Shown in pieces: positions 18,544 to 26,637 of a DNA stretch of 64,000 nucleotides. The position numbers and the translations under genes were made by a program. Below the pieces are notes generated by a model that saw only the letters and a list, made by a program, of their open reading frames with translations, was not told the origin of the DNA and did no database searches. The DNA comes from Lysobacter_K koreensis. Its GTDB lineage: Bacteria > Pseudomonadota > Gammaproteobacteria > Xanthomonadales > Xanthomonadaceae. Numbering within the stretch: the first letter of the stretch is position 1; each line of letters starts with the position of its first letter. The stretch is taken from positions 248,001-312,000 of the forward strand of contig NZ_JBHTIH010000002.1 of NCBI RefSeq assembly GCF_042677045.1, read 5' to 3'.

Positions 18544-19253
18544 GGTTTCGGCGTGCCGGACGCGGCGTCGTCCACGGTGCCCGCCGCCACGCGACGCGCG
18601 AGCTGGCGCTCGAAACGCAGCACGCGGAAGGCATGGATCCCAAACGCGCAGATCGCGGTCGGGATGCCCCACAGCGCGATCTGCAGTGGCTCCAGCACGA
18701 TGCCGTTCTCGCTCATGAAGCCCTGGATCAGCAGCACCGCGCCGAACGCGATGAAGATGTCCTCGCCGAAGAACAGGCCGACGTTGTCGGTGCCGGCGGC
18801 CATCGCGCGGATCCGCTCGCGTTCGTCCTCGGGCAGCTCGCCGTGGCGGGTCTGGGCCGCGCCCTCGGCCATCGGCGCCAGCAATGGCCGTACCGTCTGC
18901 GGGTGGCCGCCCAGGCTGGTCAGGCCGAGCGCGGCCGCGAACTGGCGCATCAGCAGGTAGGCGATCAGCAGCCGGCCCATCGTCGCCCCGCGCAGGCGCG
19001 CGACCCAGGCCTGCGCGTGCTCCTTCAGGCCGTGGCGTTCGAGCAGGCCGATCACCGGCAGGGTCAGCAGGAACAGCAGCAGGTAGCGCTTCTCGGTGAA
19101 TGCGGTGCCGAGCACTTCGAGCACGTCCAGCGGCGTGAGCCCGGCGGCGAAACCGGTGACGAATCCGGCGGCGACCACCACCATCGCCGGGTTGAGGCGC
19201 AGCACGAAGCCGAGCACGACCGCGGCGACGCCGAGCAGGGGCCAGTAGTTCAT
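18540..19253 (-). CDS. DUF969 membrane protein, probable permease half
   Basis: The 237-residue protein has about six membrane segments beginning MNYWPLLGVAAVVLGFVLR. Other conserved-looking regions are TLPVIGLLERHGLKEHAQ, LTSLGGHPQTVRPLLAPM and GTDNVGLFFGEDIFIAFGA, the last typical of DUF969. It pairs with DUF979 in genomes and here overlaps it by four bases. The two probably assemble as the two halves of one carrier. The start overlaps the pxpA stop (ATGA). Substrate is inferred from the operon only. Confidence 0.85.
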   Translation of the reverse strand: MNYWPLLGVAAVVLGFVLRLNPAMVVVAAGFVTGFAAGLTPLDVLEVLGTAFTEKRYLLLFLLTLPVIGLLERHGLKEHAQAWVARLRGATMGRLLIAYLLMRQFAAALGLTSLGGHPQTVRPLLAPMAEGAAQTRHGELPEDERERIRAMAAGTDNVGLFFGEDIFIAFGAVLLIQGFMSENGIVLEPLQIALWGIPTAICAFGIHAFRVLRFERQLARRVAAGTVDDAASGTPKP

Positions 19254-20020
19254 GCAGGCGCTCCGATGGGGAGGATGTGGATGGCGTCGGCCTGCAGCGC
19301 GGCGCGCAGCGCGCGTGCGAACGCGGCAGCATCGGCACGGTCGCCGTGCAGGCAGAGGGTGTCGGCGCGCAGCCGCAACGTGCTGCCGTCGTGCGCGGTC
19401 AGGCTGTTTGAGGTCGCCAGTTGCCGCGCCTGCGCGATCGCATCGTCCAGCGTCTCCAGCACCGCGCCGGGCGTGCCGCGCGCCAGCAATTGGCCGTCGC
19501 TGCCGTAGCCGCGCTCGGCGAACACCTCGTGTGCGACCTGCAGCCCCGCCGCGCTGCCGGCCGCGGTGAGCTGCGAGCCGGACAGGCCGAACAGCACCAG
19601 CGACGGATCGAACCGGGCGACCGCCGCCGCGATTGCATCGGCGACGTCGCGCTCGCGCGCGGCCAGGTTGTAGAGCGCGCCGTGCGGTTTCACGTGCACC
19701 AGCGGCACGCCTTCGTCGCGTGCGATGGCGGCCAGGCGCGTGAGCTGCGCGCCGAGAAGCGCGCCGATGTCGTCGCGCGACAGCGCGGTTTCGCGGCGCC
19801 CGAAGTGCGCGCGGTCCGCGTAGCCCGGGTGCGCGCCGGCGGCGACCCCGTGCACGCGGCACAGCCGCAAGGTCGCGCGCATGCTGGCGTCGTCGCCGGC
19901 ATGGGCGCCGCAGGCGATGCTCGCGGAACTGATGAACGGAATGATCGCGGCATCGTCGCCGCAGCCTTCGCCGAGGTCGCAGTTGAAGTCGATGCGGCGG
20001 ATGGGCACGGAAGCATTCAT
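19250..20020 (-). CDS. pxpA: 5-oxoprolinase subunit PxpA (LamB/YcsF family)
   Basis: PxpA performs the ring-opening step of ATP-dependent 5-oxoproline hydrolysis to glutamate together with PxpB and PxpC. The 256-residue protein shows DFNCDLGEGCG at residues 10-20, SIACGAHAGD, the AAGAHPGYADR stretch with GRRE, and HVKPHGALYN, all signature segments of the LamB/YcsF fold. A start at 20020 (MNASVPIRRIDFNCD) is chosen; an upstream in-frame ATG at 20116 would lie inside pxpC. It begins 10 bases after the pxpC stop, across a mini-ORF whose TGA overlaps this ATG. Confidence 0.95.
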   Translation of the reverse strand: MNASVPIRRIDFNCDLGEGCGDDAAIIPFISSASIACGAHAGDDASMRATLRLCRVHGVAAGAHPGYADRAHFGRRETALSRDDIGALLGAQLTRLAAIARDEGVPLVHVKPHGALYNLAARERDVADAIAAAVARFDPSLVLFGLSGSQLTAAGSAAGLQVAHEVFAERGYGSDGQLLARGTPGAVLETLDDAIAQARQLATSNSLTAHDGSTLRLRADTLCLHGDRADAAAFARALRAALQADAIHILPIGAPA

Positions 20021-20030
20021 TGCAGGAGAT

Positions 20031-20981
20031 TCATGTAAACCGCTCCTCGATCGCCAGTTCGATTCTGGCCAGCCGTGCGCGCCAAGAGCAAGCCGCGCGG
20101 GCCGCGGTTTCGGCATCGCAGGCCTGGAAACGCAGGGCGTCGCCGGGTCGCAGTTGCGCGAGCCGCGGCAGGTCGGCGGCGATCACGTGGCCCAGCCGCG
20201 GGTAGCCGCCGACGGTCTGCGCGTCGGCCAGCAGCACGATCGGTTGCCCGTCCGCCGGTAGCTGGATCGTGCCTGGCGCGACCGCCGCGGAAATGCCGTC
20301 GCCGGCCAGCGCGTCGAGTGCATCGCCTTCCAGCCGCAGGCCTTGCCGGTTGCTGCGCGCGCCCACGCGCCAGCGACGCTCGGCGAGCGCGGTTGCTGCG
20401 TGGGACGCGGGCCGGTAGCGGATCGGCGCATCACGGGCCACGTCGAAGTCGGGGTCGATCCACCAGCCCGGAATGCGTGGTGCGCTGCAGTCCAAGGCCG
20501 GGGCCGCGCCGAGCGGCAGCGCATCGCCGCGCTGCAGCGCACGGCCTTCGACCCCGCCGAAGCCGCCGCGCAGGTCGGTGCTGCGGCTGCCCAGCACCGG
20601 CGCGACGTCGATTCCGCCGGCGATCGCGAGCCAAGCACGGGCGCCGCCCGCCAACGCGCCCACGTGCAGGATGCCGCGCGGCAGGTCGACCGGGCGTCCG
20701 CTTGGAATCGGAATCGGTTCGCCAGCCGCGGGTTCGAACCGCGCCGCCACGACCGCGCCGCACAGCGCGACGCGCAGCGGCTGCACCAGTTCCAGGCTCG
20801 GGCCCTGCAAGGTCATTTCCAGCACCGCGGCGGCCGCGGCATTGCCGACCAGGCGGTTGGCGAGCATCGCCAGGCGCGGATCCAGCGCCCCGGCGCGGGC
20901 CACGCCGAGGTGGCGCCAGCCTTCGCGGCCCAGGTCCTGGACCGTGGTCTGCGGGCCCGGCGCAAGCACGCGCAGGCTCAT
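20031..20981 (-). CDS. pxpC: 5-oxoprolinase subunit PxpC (carboxyltransferase-domain family)
   Basis: PxpC (KipA/biotin-dependent carboxyltransferase-domain fold) works with PxpB to phosphorylate 5-oxoproline before PxpA-dependent ring opening. The 316 residues begin MSLRVLAPGPQTTVQDLGREG, the universal opening of this family, with VARAGALDP and LEMTLQGP soon after, and later QTVGGYPRLGHV. The ATG overlaps the pxpB stop by four bases. Nothing is missing. Confidence 0.95.
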   Translation of the reverse strand: MSLRVLAPGPQTTVQDLGREGWRHLGVARAGALDPRLAMLANRLVGNAAAAAVLEMTLQGPSLELVQPLRVALCGAVVAARFEPAAGEPIPIPSGRPVDLPRGILHVGALAGGARAWLAIAGGIDVAPVLGSRSTDLRGGFGGVEGRALQRGDALPLGAAPALDCSAPRIPGWWIDPDFDVARDAPIRYRPASHAATALAERRWRVGARSNRQGLRLEGDALDALAGDGISAAVAPGTIQLPADGQPIVLLADAQTVGGYPRLGHVIAADLPRLAQLRPGDALRFQACDAETAARAACSWRARLARIELAIEERFT

Positions 20982-21688
20982 GCGCCGTGCTCCGACAGGC
21001 GCATGAACTCGGCCTCGTCGATCGCCCGGAAGCGCACGCGGTCACCGGGGGCCAACAGCGCCGGGGCCGCGCGCAACGGATCGAACAGCCGCAGTGGCGT
21101 GCGCCCGAGCAGGCGCCAGCCGCCGGGGCTTTCGCGCGGGTAGATGCCCGTCTGCGCGCCGCCTATCGCGACGCTGCCGGCGGCCACCCGCGTGCGCGGC
21201 GTCGCCAGCCGCGGCAGCGCCAGGGCCGGGTCGAGCCCGGACAGGTACGGGAACCCCGGTGCGAAGCCGATCATCGCCACCGTGTAGGTCGCCGCGGCGT
21301 GACGCTGCACGAGGGCGTCGGACGGGATTCCCAGTTCGCCGGCCGCGTCGAGCAGGTCGGGACCGAACGCGCCGCCGTAGGCGACCGGGATTTCGATCGT
21401 GCGTCCGGCGGCGACCGCGGCATCGGCGCGGCTGTCCGAGGCGTAGAGTCCTTGCAGCACGGCGTCGCGCACCGCGTCGGGGTCGATCAGGTCCGGGTCG
21501 AAGAACACGCCGAGGCTGGTGTAGGCCGGCACCAGGTCGCGCAGCCACGGCGGGCGCGCTGCGCGCAGCCGTGCCGCCAGCGCATGCACGCGCGCGTTCG
21601 TGGTGTCATCGATTGTGCTGCCCAGCTGCACCAGCCAGGCGTCGTCCGCGAGTGGCTCAATAGCAGCCGGCGGCACGTGGCCGCTCAC
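20978..21688 (-). CDS. pxpB: 5-oxoprolinase subunit PxpB (KipI family)
   Basis: PxpB is the partner of PxpC. The 236-residue protein has the family stretches EIPVAYGGAFGPDL, IGFAPGFPYLSGLDP, RVAAGSVAIGGAQTGIYP and ESPGGWRLLGRTP. Translation probably starts at GTG 21688, which overlaps the HIT gene stop as GTGA; the open frame continues upstream but only as antisense of HIT codons. In Bacillus the homologue was first described as KipI, an inhibitor of a sporulation kinase. The complete pxpA/B/C set here favours the metabolic role. Confidence 0.94.
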   Translation of the reverse strand: MSGHVPPAAIEPLADDAWLVQLGSTIDDTTNARVHALAARLRAARPPWLRDLVPAYTSLGVFFDPDLIDPDAVRDAVLQGLYASDSRADAAVAAGRTIEIPVAYGGAFGPDLLDAAGELGIPSDALVQRHAAATYTVAMIGFAPGFPYLSGLDPALALPRLATPRTRVAAGSVAIGGAQTGIYPRESPGGWRLLGRTPLRLFDPLRAAPALLAPGDRVRFRAIDEAEFMRLSEHGA

Positions 21689-22113
21689 GTCGCCAGGACA
21701 GCCTGCAGGCGCTGGATGCGGCGTACCAGTTCGTCGGGCGAGTACGGCAACGCGGTGGCCATGCCCCAGACCGGGCGCGGCCAGGCGATGTCGTCCTGGA
21801 AGCGCGCGATCACGTGCACGTGCAGTTGCGGCACCAGGTTGCCGAGCGCGGCGACGTTGAGCTTGAACGGCTTGAACGCCGCCTGCAGCGCGCGACTCGT
21901 GGTGGCGACCTCGCGGGTCAGCTGCGCCTGCTGGTCCTCGTCCAGGTCGACCAGTTCGACCGCGCCATCCACGCGCGGCACCAGGATCAGCCACGGGTGG
22001 TTGGCATCGTCCATCAGCCGCAGCTCGCACAGCGCGAACTGGGCGAGCGGATGGGTGTCCTGCGCCAGCTGCGGGTGCAGGTGCCAGCCGGTCTTGGGCA
22101 CGTGCGTGCTCAT
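21685..22113 (-). CDS. HIT-family hydrolase
   Basis: A 142-residue histidine-triad protein of the nucleotide hydrolase superfamily. The catalytic segment reads NLVPQLHVHVIARF: the first His of the usual HxHxH is Gln, a substitution common in this proteobacterial subgroup. ELRLMDDANHPWLILVPR near residue 30 matches the family's substrate-binding strands. It overlaps both neighbours by four bases (upstream hydrolase and downstream pxpB), so it is part of the operon. A specific role in pyroglutamate metabolism is not obvious; it may simply be a resident of the transcript. Confidence 0.87.
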   Translation of the reverse strand: MSTHVPKTGWHLHPQLAQDTHPLAQFALCELRLMDDANHPWLILVPRVDGAVELVDLDEDQQAQLTREVATTSRALQAAFKPFKLNVAALGNLVPQLHVHVIARFQDDIAWPRPVWGMATALPYSPDELVRRIQRLQAVLAT

Positions 22114-22772
22114 TGCAAAGCCTCGGCGAGGAAGTCGGTGGTGCGCCGCCAGGCGAGGGCGGCGGCGGCGGGCGCGAAGTCGGCGCGCTGGTCGCAGTTG
22201 AAGCCGTGGCCGGCGTCGTAGAGGTGGATCGTGGCGTCCGGGTGCTTTGCGCGGTGTGCGGCGATCGCCTCGGGCGGAATGCTGGCGTCGCGCTGGCCGA
22301 AATGGAACAGCATCGGCGCGCGCAGCGGTTCGTCGAGGAACGGCACGGTGCGTGCGCCGTAGTAGCTGACCGCCGGCAAGCCGAGCCGGGTGTTGGCGAG
22401 GAACGCGAGGCTGCCGCCCCAGCAGAACCCGACCGCGCCGGTGCGCAGGCCTTCGGACTGGAACACCTTGGCCGCTGCGCCGACCAGGAAGGTGGCGCGC
22501 TCGAAGCCCAGTTCAGCGACCAGTTCGCGGCCGCGGGCGATGCCGGCGGCGTCGTAGCCCAGTTCGACCCCGCGCTCGACCGGATCGAACAGGGCCGGGG
22601 CCACTGCCTCGAACCCGGCCGCGGCGAACCGCTCGGTGACGCCGCGGATGTGCGCGTTGACCCCGAAGATCTCCTGGATCACCACCACCGCGCCCCGCGA
22701 CGGCCCGGCGGGATCGGCGCGCCAGCCGCGGATCGGGCCGTGTGCGGTATCGATATCGATCCAATGGCTCAT
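22110..22772 (-). CDS. Dienelactone hydrolase family protein
   Basis: A 220-residue alpha/beta hydrolase with the dienelactone hydrolase triad: Cys117 in GFCWGG, Asp162 in GQRDASIPP and His189 in AGHGFNC. IQEIFGVN carries the conserved Glu34 that switches the Cys nucleophile in DLH. The true substrate is unlikely to be a chlorocatechol intermediate here, because no aromatic pathway genes are near. It is the first gene of the minus-strand operon, divergent from rimO across a 129-base gap that must hold promoters for both directions. Confidence 0.9.
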   Translation of the reverse strand: MSHWIDIDTAHGPIRGWRADPAGPSRGAVVVIQEIFGVNAHIRGVTERFAAAGFEAVAPALFDPVERGVELGYDAAGIARGRELVAELGFERATFLVGAAAKVFQSEGLRTGAVGFCWGGSLAFLANTRLGLPAVSYYGARTVPFLDEPLRAPMLFHFGQRDASIPPEAIAAHRAKHPDATIHLYDAGHGFNCDQRADFAPAAAALAWRRTTDFLAEALQ

Positions 22773-22845
22773 CGCGGCTCCGTTCAGGTTGAAGGCGGGT
22801 TCAGCTTGGGGACCTGAATACCGGAGTTGATTCTAGCCCCGCGGC

Positions 22846-22851
22846 TATAAT
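22846..22851 (+). promoter_or_regulatory. Probable -10 element for rimO
   Basis: A perfect TATAAT lies 50 bases before the rimO ATG in an otherwise GC-rich divergent gap. TTGATT at 22827 is a weak -35 candidate with a short spacer. Confidence 0.5.
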
Positions 22852-22901
22852 TCGCGCCCCTCCGGCGGCGCCGGCGGGTTTCTTCTTTCACGGTCGCATT
22901 C

Positions 22902-24224
22902 ATGTCCCTTGCCAACCCCAAAGTCGGCTTCGTCAGCCTCGGCTGCCCGAAGGCGCTGGTCGATTCCGAGCGCATCCTCACCCAGCTGCGCGTGGAGGGC
23001 TACGACATCGTGCAGACGTACGACGCTGCCGACGTGGTGGTGGTCAACACCTGCGGCTTCATCGATTCGGCGGTGACCGAATCGCTGGACGCGATCGGCG
23101 AGGCCATCGCCGAGAACGGCAAGGTCATCGTCACCGGCTGCCTCGGCAAAAAGCCCGAGCAGATCCGCGCCGCGCACCCGGACGTGCTGTCGATCAGCGG
23201 CCCGCAGGACTACGGCAGCGTGATGAGCGCGGTGCACGCGGCGCTGCCGCCGCGCCACGACCCGTTCGTGAACCTGTTGCCCGACTACGGCCTCAAGCTG
23301 ACGCCGAAGCACTACGCCTACCTGAAGATTTCCGAAGGCTGCAACCACCGCTGCAGCTTCTGCATCATCCCGTCGATGCGCGGCGACCTGGTGTCGCGCC
23401 CGGTCGACGAGGTGCTGCGCGAGGCCGAGAAGCTCGCGATGGGTGGGGTCAAGGAACTGCTGGTGATCTCGCAGGACACCTCGGCCTACGGCGTCGACGT
23501 GAAGTACGCCGAGCGCGAATGGCGCGGCAAGGCGTACCAGACGCGCATGAAGGCGTTGTGCGAAGGCCTGGGCGAGCTGGGCCTGTGGACGCGCCTGCAC
23601 TACGTCTACCCGTACCCGCACGTCGACGACATCATCCCATTGATGGCGGACGGCAAGATCCTGCCGTACCTCGATATCCCCTTCCAGCACGCCAGCCCGC
23701 GCGTGCTCAAGCTGATGAAGCGGCCCGGCGCGGTCGACAAGACGCTGGAGCGCATCGCGCGCTGGCGCGGCATCGCCCCGGACATCACGATCCGCAGCAC
23801 CTTCATCGTCGGTTTCCCGGGCGAGACCGAGGCCGAGTTCGAGGAACTGCTCGACTTCCTCGACGAGGCGCAGCTGGACCGCGTCGGCGCGTTCGCCTAT
23901 TCACCGGTCGATGGCGCCCAGGCCAACGCGCTGCCCGACCCGGTGCCGGACGAGGTCAAACAGGAGCGGCTGGCACGCTTCATGGAGCGCCAGGCCGAGA
24001 TCTCCACCGCCAAGCTCGAAGCCAAGGTCGGCACGGTGCAGCGCTGCCTGGTCGACGCGCTCGACGGCGAGCTGGCGATCGCGCGTTCGATGGCCGATGC
24101 GCCGGAAATCGACGGCCTCGTTCAGATCCAGGACGGCGCCGAGGCTGGCCTCAAGCCCGGCGACTTCGCGTCAGTAAGGATCATGGGCAGCGACGAGCAC
24201 GACCTCTACGGCGAGGTCGCCTGA
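22902..24224 (+). CDS. rimO: Ribosomal protein S12 methylthiotransferase RimO
   Basis: A radical-SAM enzyme that methylthiolates Asp88/89 of ribosomal protein S12. The 440-residue protein has the N-terminal methylthiotransferase domain with cluster cysteines 15, 51 and 80 ([25 protein letters not shown]). The radical-SAM motif C147-x3-C151-x2-C154 lies in [10 protein letters not shown], and a C-terminal TRAM domain spans about 375-440. [12 protein letters not shown] rather than the MiaB consensus separates it from the tRNA enzyme. It lies directly upstream of an unrelated exported-protein gene. Confidence 0.96.
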   Translation: MSLANPKVGFVSLGCPKALVDSERILTQLRVEGYDIVQTYDAADVVVVNTCGFIDSAVTESLDAIGEAIAENGKVIVTGCLGKKPEQIRAAHPDVLSISGPQDYGSVMSAVHAALPPRHDPFVNLLPDYGLKLTPKHYAYLKISEGCNHRCSFCIIPSMRGDLVSRPVDEVLREAEKLAMGGVKELLVISQDTSAYGVDVKYAEREWRGKAYQTRMKALCEGLGELGLWTRLHYVYPYPHVDDIIPLMADGKILPYLDIPFQHASPRVLKLMKRPGAVDKTLERIARWRGIAPDITIRSTFIVGFPGETEAEFEELLDFLDEAQLDRVGAFAYSPVDGAQANALPDPVPDEVKQERLARFMERQAEISTAKLEAKVGTVQRCLVDALDGELAIARSMADAPEIDGLVQIQDGAEAGLKPGDFASVRIMGSDEHDLYGEVA

Positions 24225-24254
24225 CCGACGCGAACGCCCGTCGCGGGAGGTCGC

Positions 24255-24947
24255 ATGAAATGGGCGGTGGCGTGGTGCCTGGTGCTGGCGCCGATGGTGG
24301 ACGCCGGCGCGCGCGAACCGACGAGCACGCTCAGCGACGCTGACCTGCTCGCCTACCTGGGCAACCTGCAGGTCGAAGCGCGTCTCGACGCCGACGTGAC
24401 CGGCGATGGCCGCACCGACACGGTCTACGTGGCGGGCGACCAAAACTCGCGCGTGCTCGGCGTGATCGCCGCTGGCGAGCGCGACGTGCCGATCGGTCGT
24501 CGCGTGATCGGCGAGGCGGCGCTGGACCTGCCGGCGCAACTGCCGGTCACGCTGGCGTTCAAAAGCGGCGTGCTCAGCGTCGACGACCTGACCGGCACCG
24601 ACACCGCGACCCTCGCGCACTACCGCTACCAATACGACAACTCTCAGCAGCGCATGCGCCTGTTCAACCTGGTGTGCGAGCAGTACAGCCCGACGCTGCG
24701 GCACGACAGCAGCCGGATCAGCTGGGACTTCGGCCGCGGCGAACTGCTGGTCGAGCACGGCGACGTGGTCAAGCTCGACACCGGCGAGGAGGTCTACGTG
24801 TACGCGCCCCCCGAACGCCTGTCGCGCCCGGTCGTGCCGGTGTACATGGAACAAGCGCCCAACCCGACGCGGTTGCTGGATGTCGAGCGCAGCGCGCGCT
24901 CGGTGACCGCGGCCGACCAGCGCGGACAGTCCGCGCAATCGCCTTGA
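24255..24947 (+). CDS. Exported protein of unknown function
   Basis: A 230-residue protein with a probable signal peptide (1-19, MVDAGA). The mature part includes DADVTGDGRTDTVYV, resembling the Asp/Gly-rich calcium-loop repeat of VCBS/FG-GAP proteins. I do not recognise an overall family. It begins 30 bases after rimO with a GGGAGG ribosome-binding site 6 bases before the ATG. Its last 154 bases overlap, on the opposite strand, the 3' end of the GNAT gene. Confidence 0.7.
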   Translation: MKWAVAWCLVLAPMVDAGAREPTSTLSDADLLAYLGNLQVEARLDADVTGDGRTDTVYVAGDQNSRVLGVIAAGERDVPIGRRVIGEAALDLPAQLPVTLAFKSGVLSVDDLTGTDTATLAHYRYQYDNSQQRMRLFNLVCEQYSPTLRHDSSRISWDFGRGELLVEHGDVVKLDTGEEVYVYAPPERLSRPVVPVYMEQAPNPTRLLDVERSARSVTAADQRGQSAQSP

Positions 24948-25462
24948 TCGGGTCCCGCCGCGCGCGGGCACTGCCCGCCGGCGTGGTCTGCTGCTAGCCA
25001 CTGCATCGGCAGCGACGGGATGTCGTTGTCGCCAGTGGCTTGCCCGTGGCGGTGGAAACCCAGCTTCTTGTAAGCCGGCACCGCGCCGCGCGCGGCGTTG
25101 ACCGTGACCATGCCGACGCCTTCGGCCAGCAGCACGGTGCGCGCCTGCGCCCACAACCGTCGCGCCAAGCCTCGCCCTTGCCAGTCGTCGGCGACGAACA
25201 GGTGGTACAGGTGGTGCGGCGGGCGCAGCACGAGTATCGCGACCAGCGCATGGACCTCGGCATCGATGGCCACCCAGGCGCGATGGTCGCCGCGCAGGCG
25301 TGTGCCGGTCGCGGCCGCGTCCATCGATGCGAGCAGCCGGGCGGCACCGGCGGCGCTGCAATCCGGAACGATGTGGCGCAGCGCCAGCCGCGAGGTCAGG
25401 GCGCTTATCGCCGCTGCGTCGTCGCTCGTCGCCCGCCGTATCTGGATCCGCGCCTGCGCCAT
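24794..25462 (-). CDS. GNAT-family N-acetyltransferase
   Basis: A 222-residue acetyltransferase (substrate unknown). The domain starts IQIRRATSDDAAAIS. The acetyl-CoA loop is VADDWQGRGLARRLW, a V/I-x-x-x-x-Q/R-G-x-G/A match, followed by VNAARGAVPAYKKLGFHRHG. The normal domain should end near PMQWLA (about residue 162). The remaining 60 residues are Arg/Ser-rich, unlike the family, and lie antisense to the end of the exported-protein gene, so a lost stop codon is suspected. ATG 25462 is preferred to 25492, which would overlap greB; spacing to greB is then 10 bases. Confidence 0.8.
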   Translation of the reverse strand: MAQARIQIRRATSDDAAAISALTSRLALRHIVPDCSAAGAARLLASMDAAATGTRLRGDHRAWVAIDAEVHALVAILVLRPPHHLYHLFVADDWQGRGLARRLWAQARTVLLAEGVGMVTVNAARGAVPAYKKLGFHRHGQATGDNDIPSLPMQWLAADHAGGQCPRAAGPDQGDCADCPRWSAAVTERALRSTSSNRVGLGACSMYTGTTGRDRRSGGAYT

Positions 25463-25472
25463 CAACGGGCGC

Positions 25473-25976
25473 TCAGTCGGTGTAGCGCACATCGACGATC
25501 ACGAAGCGCTGCGGGCCGCCGGGCAGGGTGGCTTCGAACTCGTCGTCGAGGCGCTTCTTCAGCATGGCCCGCGCCAGCGGCGAATCGATGCTGATCCAGC
25601 CCAGCCTGGCGTCGGTCTCGTCGGGGCCGACGATGCGGTAGCGCTGGCTGTCGCCGCTGGCGAGGTTCTCGACCTCGATGCGCGCGCCGAAGTACACCGC
25701 CTCCGGGTCGGTCGGCGCGGTCTCGACCACGCGCAGTGCCGGCAGCCGCTTGCTGAGGTAGCGCACGCGCCGGTCGATCTCGCCCAGCTGCTTCTTGCGG
25801 TAGGTGTATTCGGCGTTCTCGGAGCGGTCACCCTCGGCGGCGGCAGCGGCGAGCGCCTTGACCACCTCCGGGCGGCGCACCCGCCACAACTCCTCGAGCT
25901 CGGCCTTCAGGCGGGCGTGGCCCTCGCGCGTGATCAACGCGGTGCTGTGTTCTGCGGGCGGGCGCCAACGGCTCAT
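25473..25976 (-). CDS. greB: Transcription elongation factor GreB
   Basis: It rescues backtracked RNA polymerase by stimulating transcript cleavage. The 167-residue protein has the N-terminal coiled coil with the acidic tip ([21 protein letters not shown], about residues 50-70). The C-terminal FKBP-like domain has [11 protein letters not shown], the [14 protein letters not shown] segment [11 protein letters not shown], and [18 protein letters not shown]. The extra N-terminal stretch and the YRKKQL pattern fit GreB better than GreA. ATG 25976 gives the normal MSRWRPP-type start; the longer open frame upstream runs through a terminator and another gene. Confidence 0.93.
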   Translation of the reverse strand: MSRWRPPAEHSTALITREGHARLKAELEELWRVRRPEVVKALAAAAAEGDRSENAEYTYRKKQLGEIDRRVRYLSKRLPALRVVETAPTDPEAVYFGARIEVENLASGDSQRYRIVGPDETDARLGWISIDSPLARAMLKKRLDDEFEATLPGGPQRFVIVDVRYTD

Positions 25977-26080
25977 GCGCGGATTCGGAAGGAATGGAAG
26001 GGACTTATGCCAAACGCCGCGGCAGCGATCAAGGCGCGATCCCGCGTCGCCGCGTCGATCAAGCCTGGCATGGCAGGCAC

Positions 26081-26112
26081 AAAAAAAAGTGGCCCGGGTC
26101 GCGGGCCACTTT
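26081..26112 (-). terminator. Rho-independent terminator after the lipoprotein gene
   Basis: Read on the minus strand, AGTGGCCCG pairs with CGGGCCACT and is followed by eight T residues. It lies 25 bases past the lipoprotein stop and upstream of greB. Confidence 0.88.
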
Positions 26113-26137
26113 CCGGTACTGCGATGCGCCGGTCGGC

Positions 26138-26575
26138 TTACTTTGCCGCGGCGTCGCGCTTCAGGCTGGGGCCGCTGGCGGCCGGCTGGCCGTCCTTGCC
26201 GAGCAGGCGGATCTCGTCGTTGCCGACGATCTCGTACAGGCGGTCTTCCTCGCTCTTGCTGTTCGGGTCCAGGCGCACGCGCTTGCCGTTTTCCTCGGCG
26301 GTCCAGGTGCCGTCGCCCTTCTTCTCGCCCTGGTGGGTCTCGGCGATCTGGTAGCTGCCGTCGGCGGCCAGCATCAGCTTGGTGTCGGCGCCGCTGAAGG
26401 AGCCGGCGAACGCTTTCTGGCTGAACTCGATTGGGGCGTCGGCGACCGCGGGCGCGGCAACCTCGGCCGGCGCGGGGGCAGCGGCGGGGGCCGCGGGTTC
26501 GGCCGGGGGCTGCGGCTTGCAGCCGGCGATGGCGAGGGTGGCGAGGCAGGCGAGGGCGAGCAGTTTCAACTTCAT
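26138..26575 (-). CDS. Small lipoprotein of unknown function
   Basis: The 145-residue product has a lipoprotein signal: basic MKLK start, hydrophobic core and lipobox IAGC at Cys18. An Ala/Pro-rich linker (about 20-50) precedes a small beta-rich domain with [20 protein letters not shown]. This resembles NlpE/copper-resistance-type lipoproteins that sample a small-molecule or stress signal, but the match is impressionistic. GGAG lies 12 bases before ATG 26575; an upstream in-frame start at 26617 would add a polar stretch before the signal and is rejected. A strong terminator follows. Confidence 0.78.
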   Translation of the reverse strand: MKLKLLALACLATLAIAGCKPQPPAEPAAPAAAPAPAEVAAPAVADAPIEFSQKAFAGSFSGADTKLMLAADGSYQIAETHQGEKKGDGTWTAEENGKRVRLDPNSKSEEDRLYEIVGNDEIRLLGKDGQPAASGPSLKRDAAAK

Positions 26576-26637
26576 CCGTAAAGACTCCGGTAGGTGGGAA
26601 ACACGTTGGGGGGACATATTCGCGAGAAGCAGCGAGT

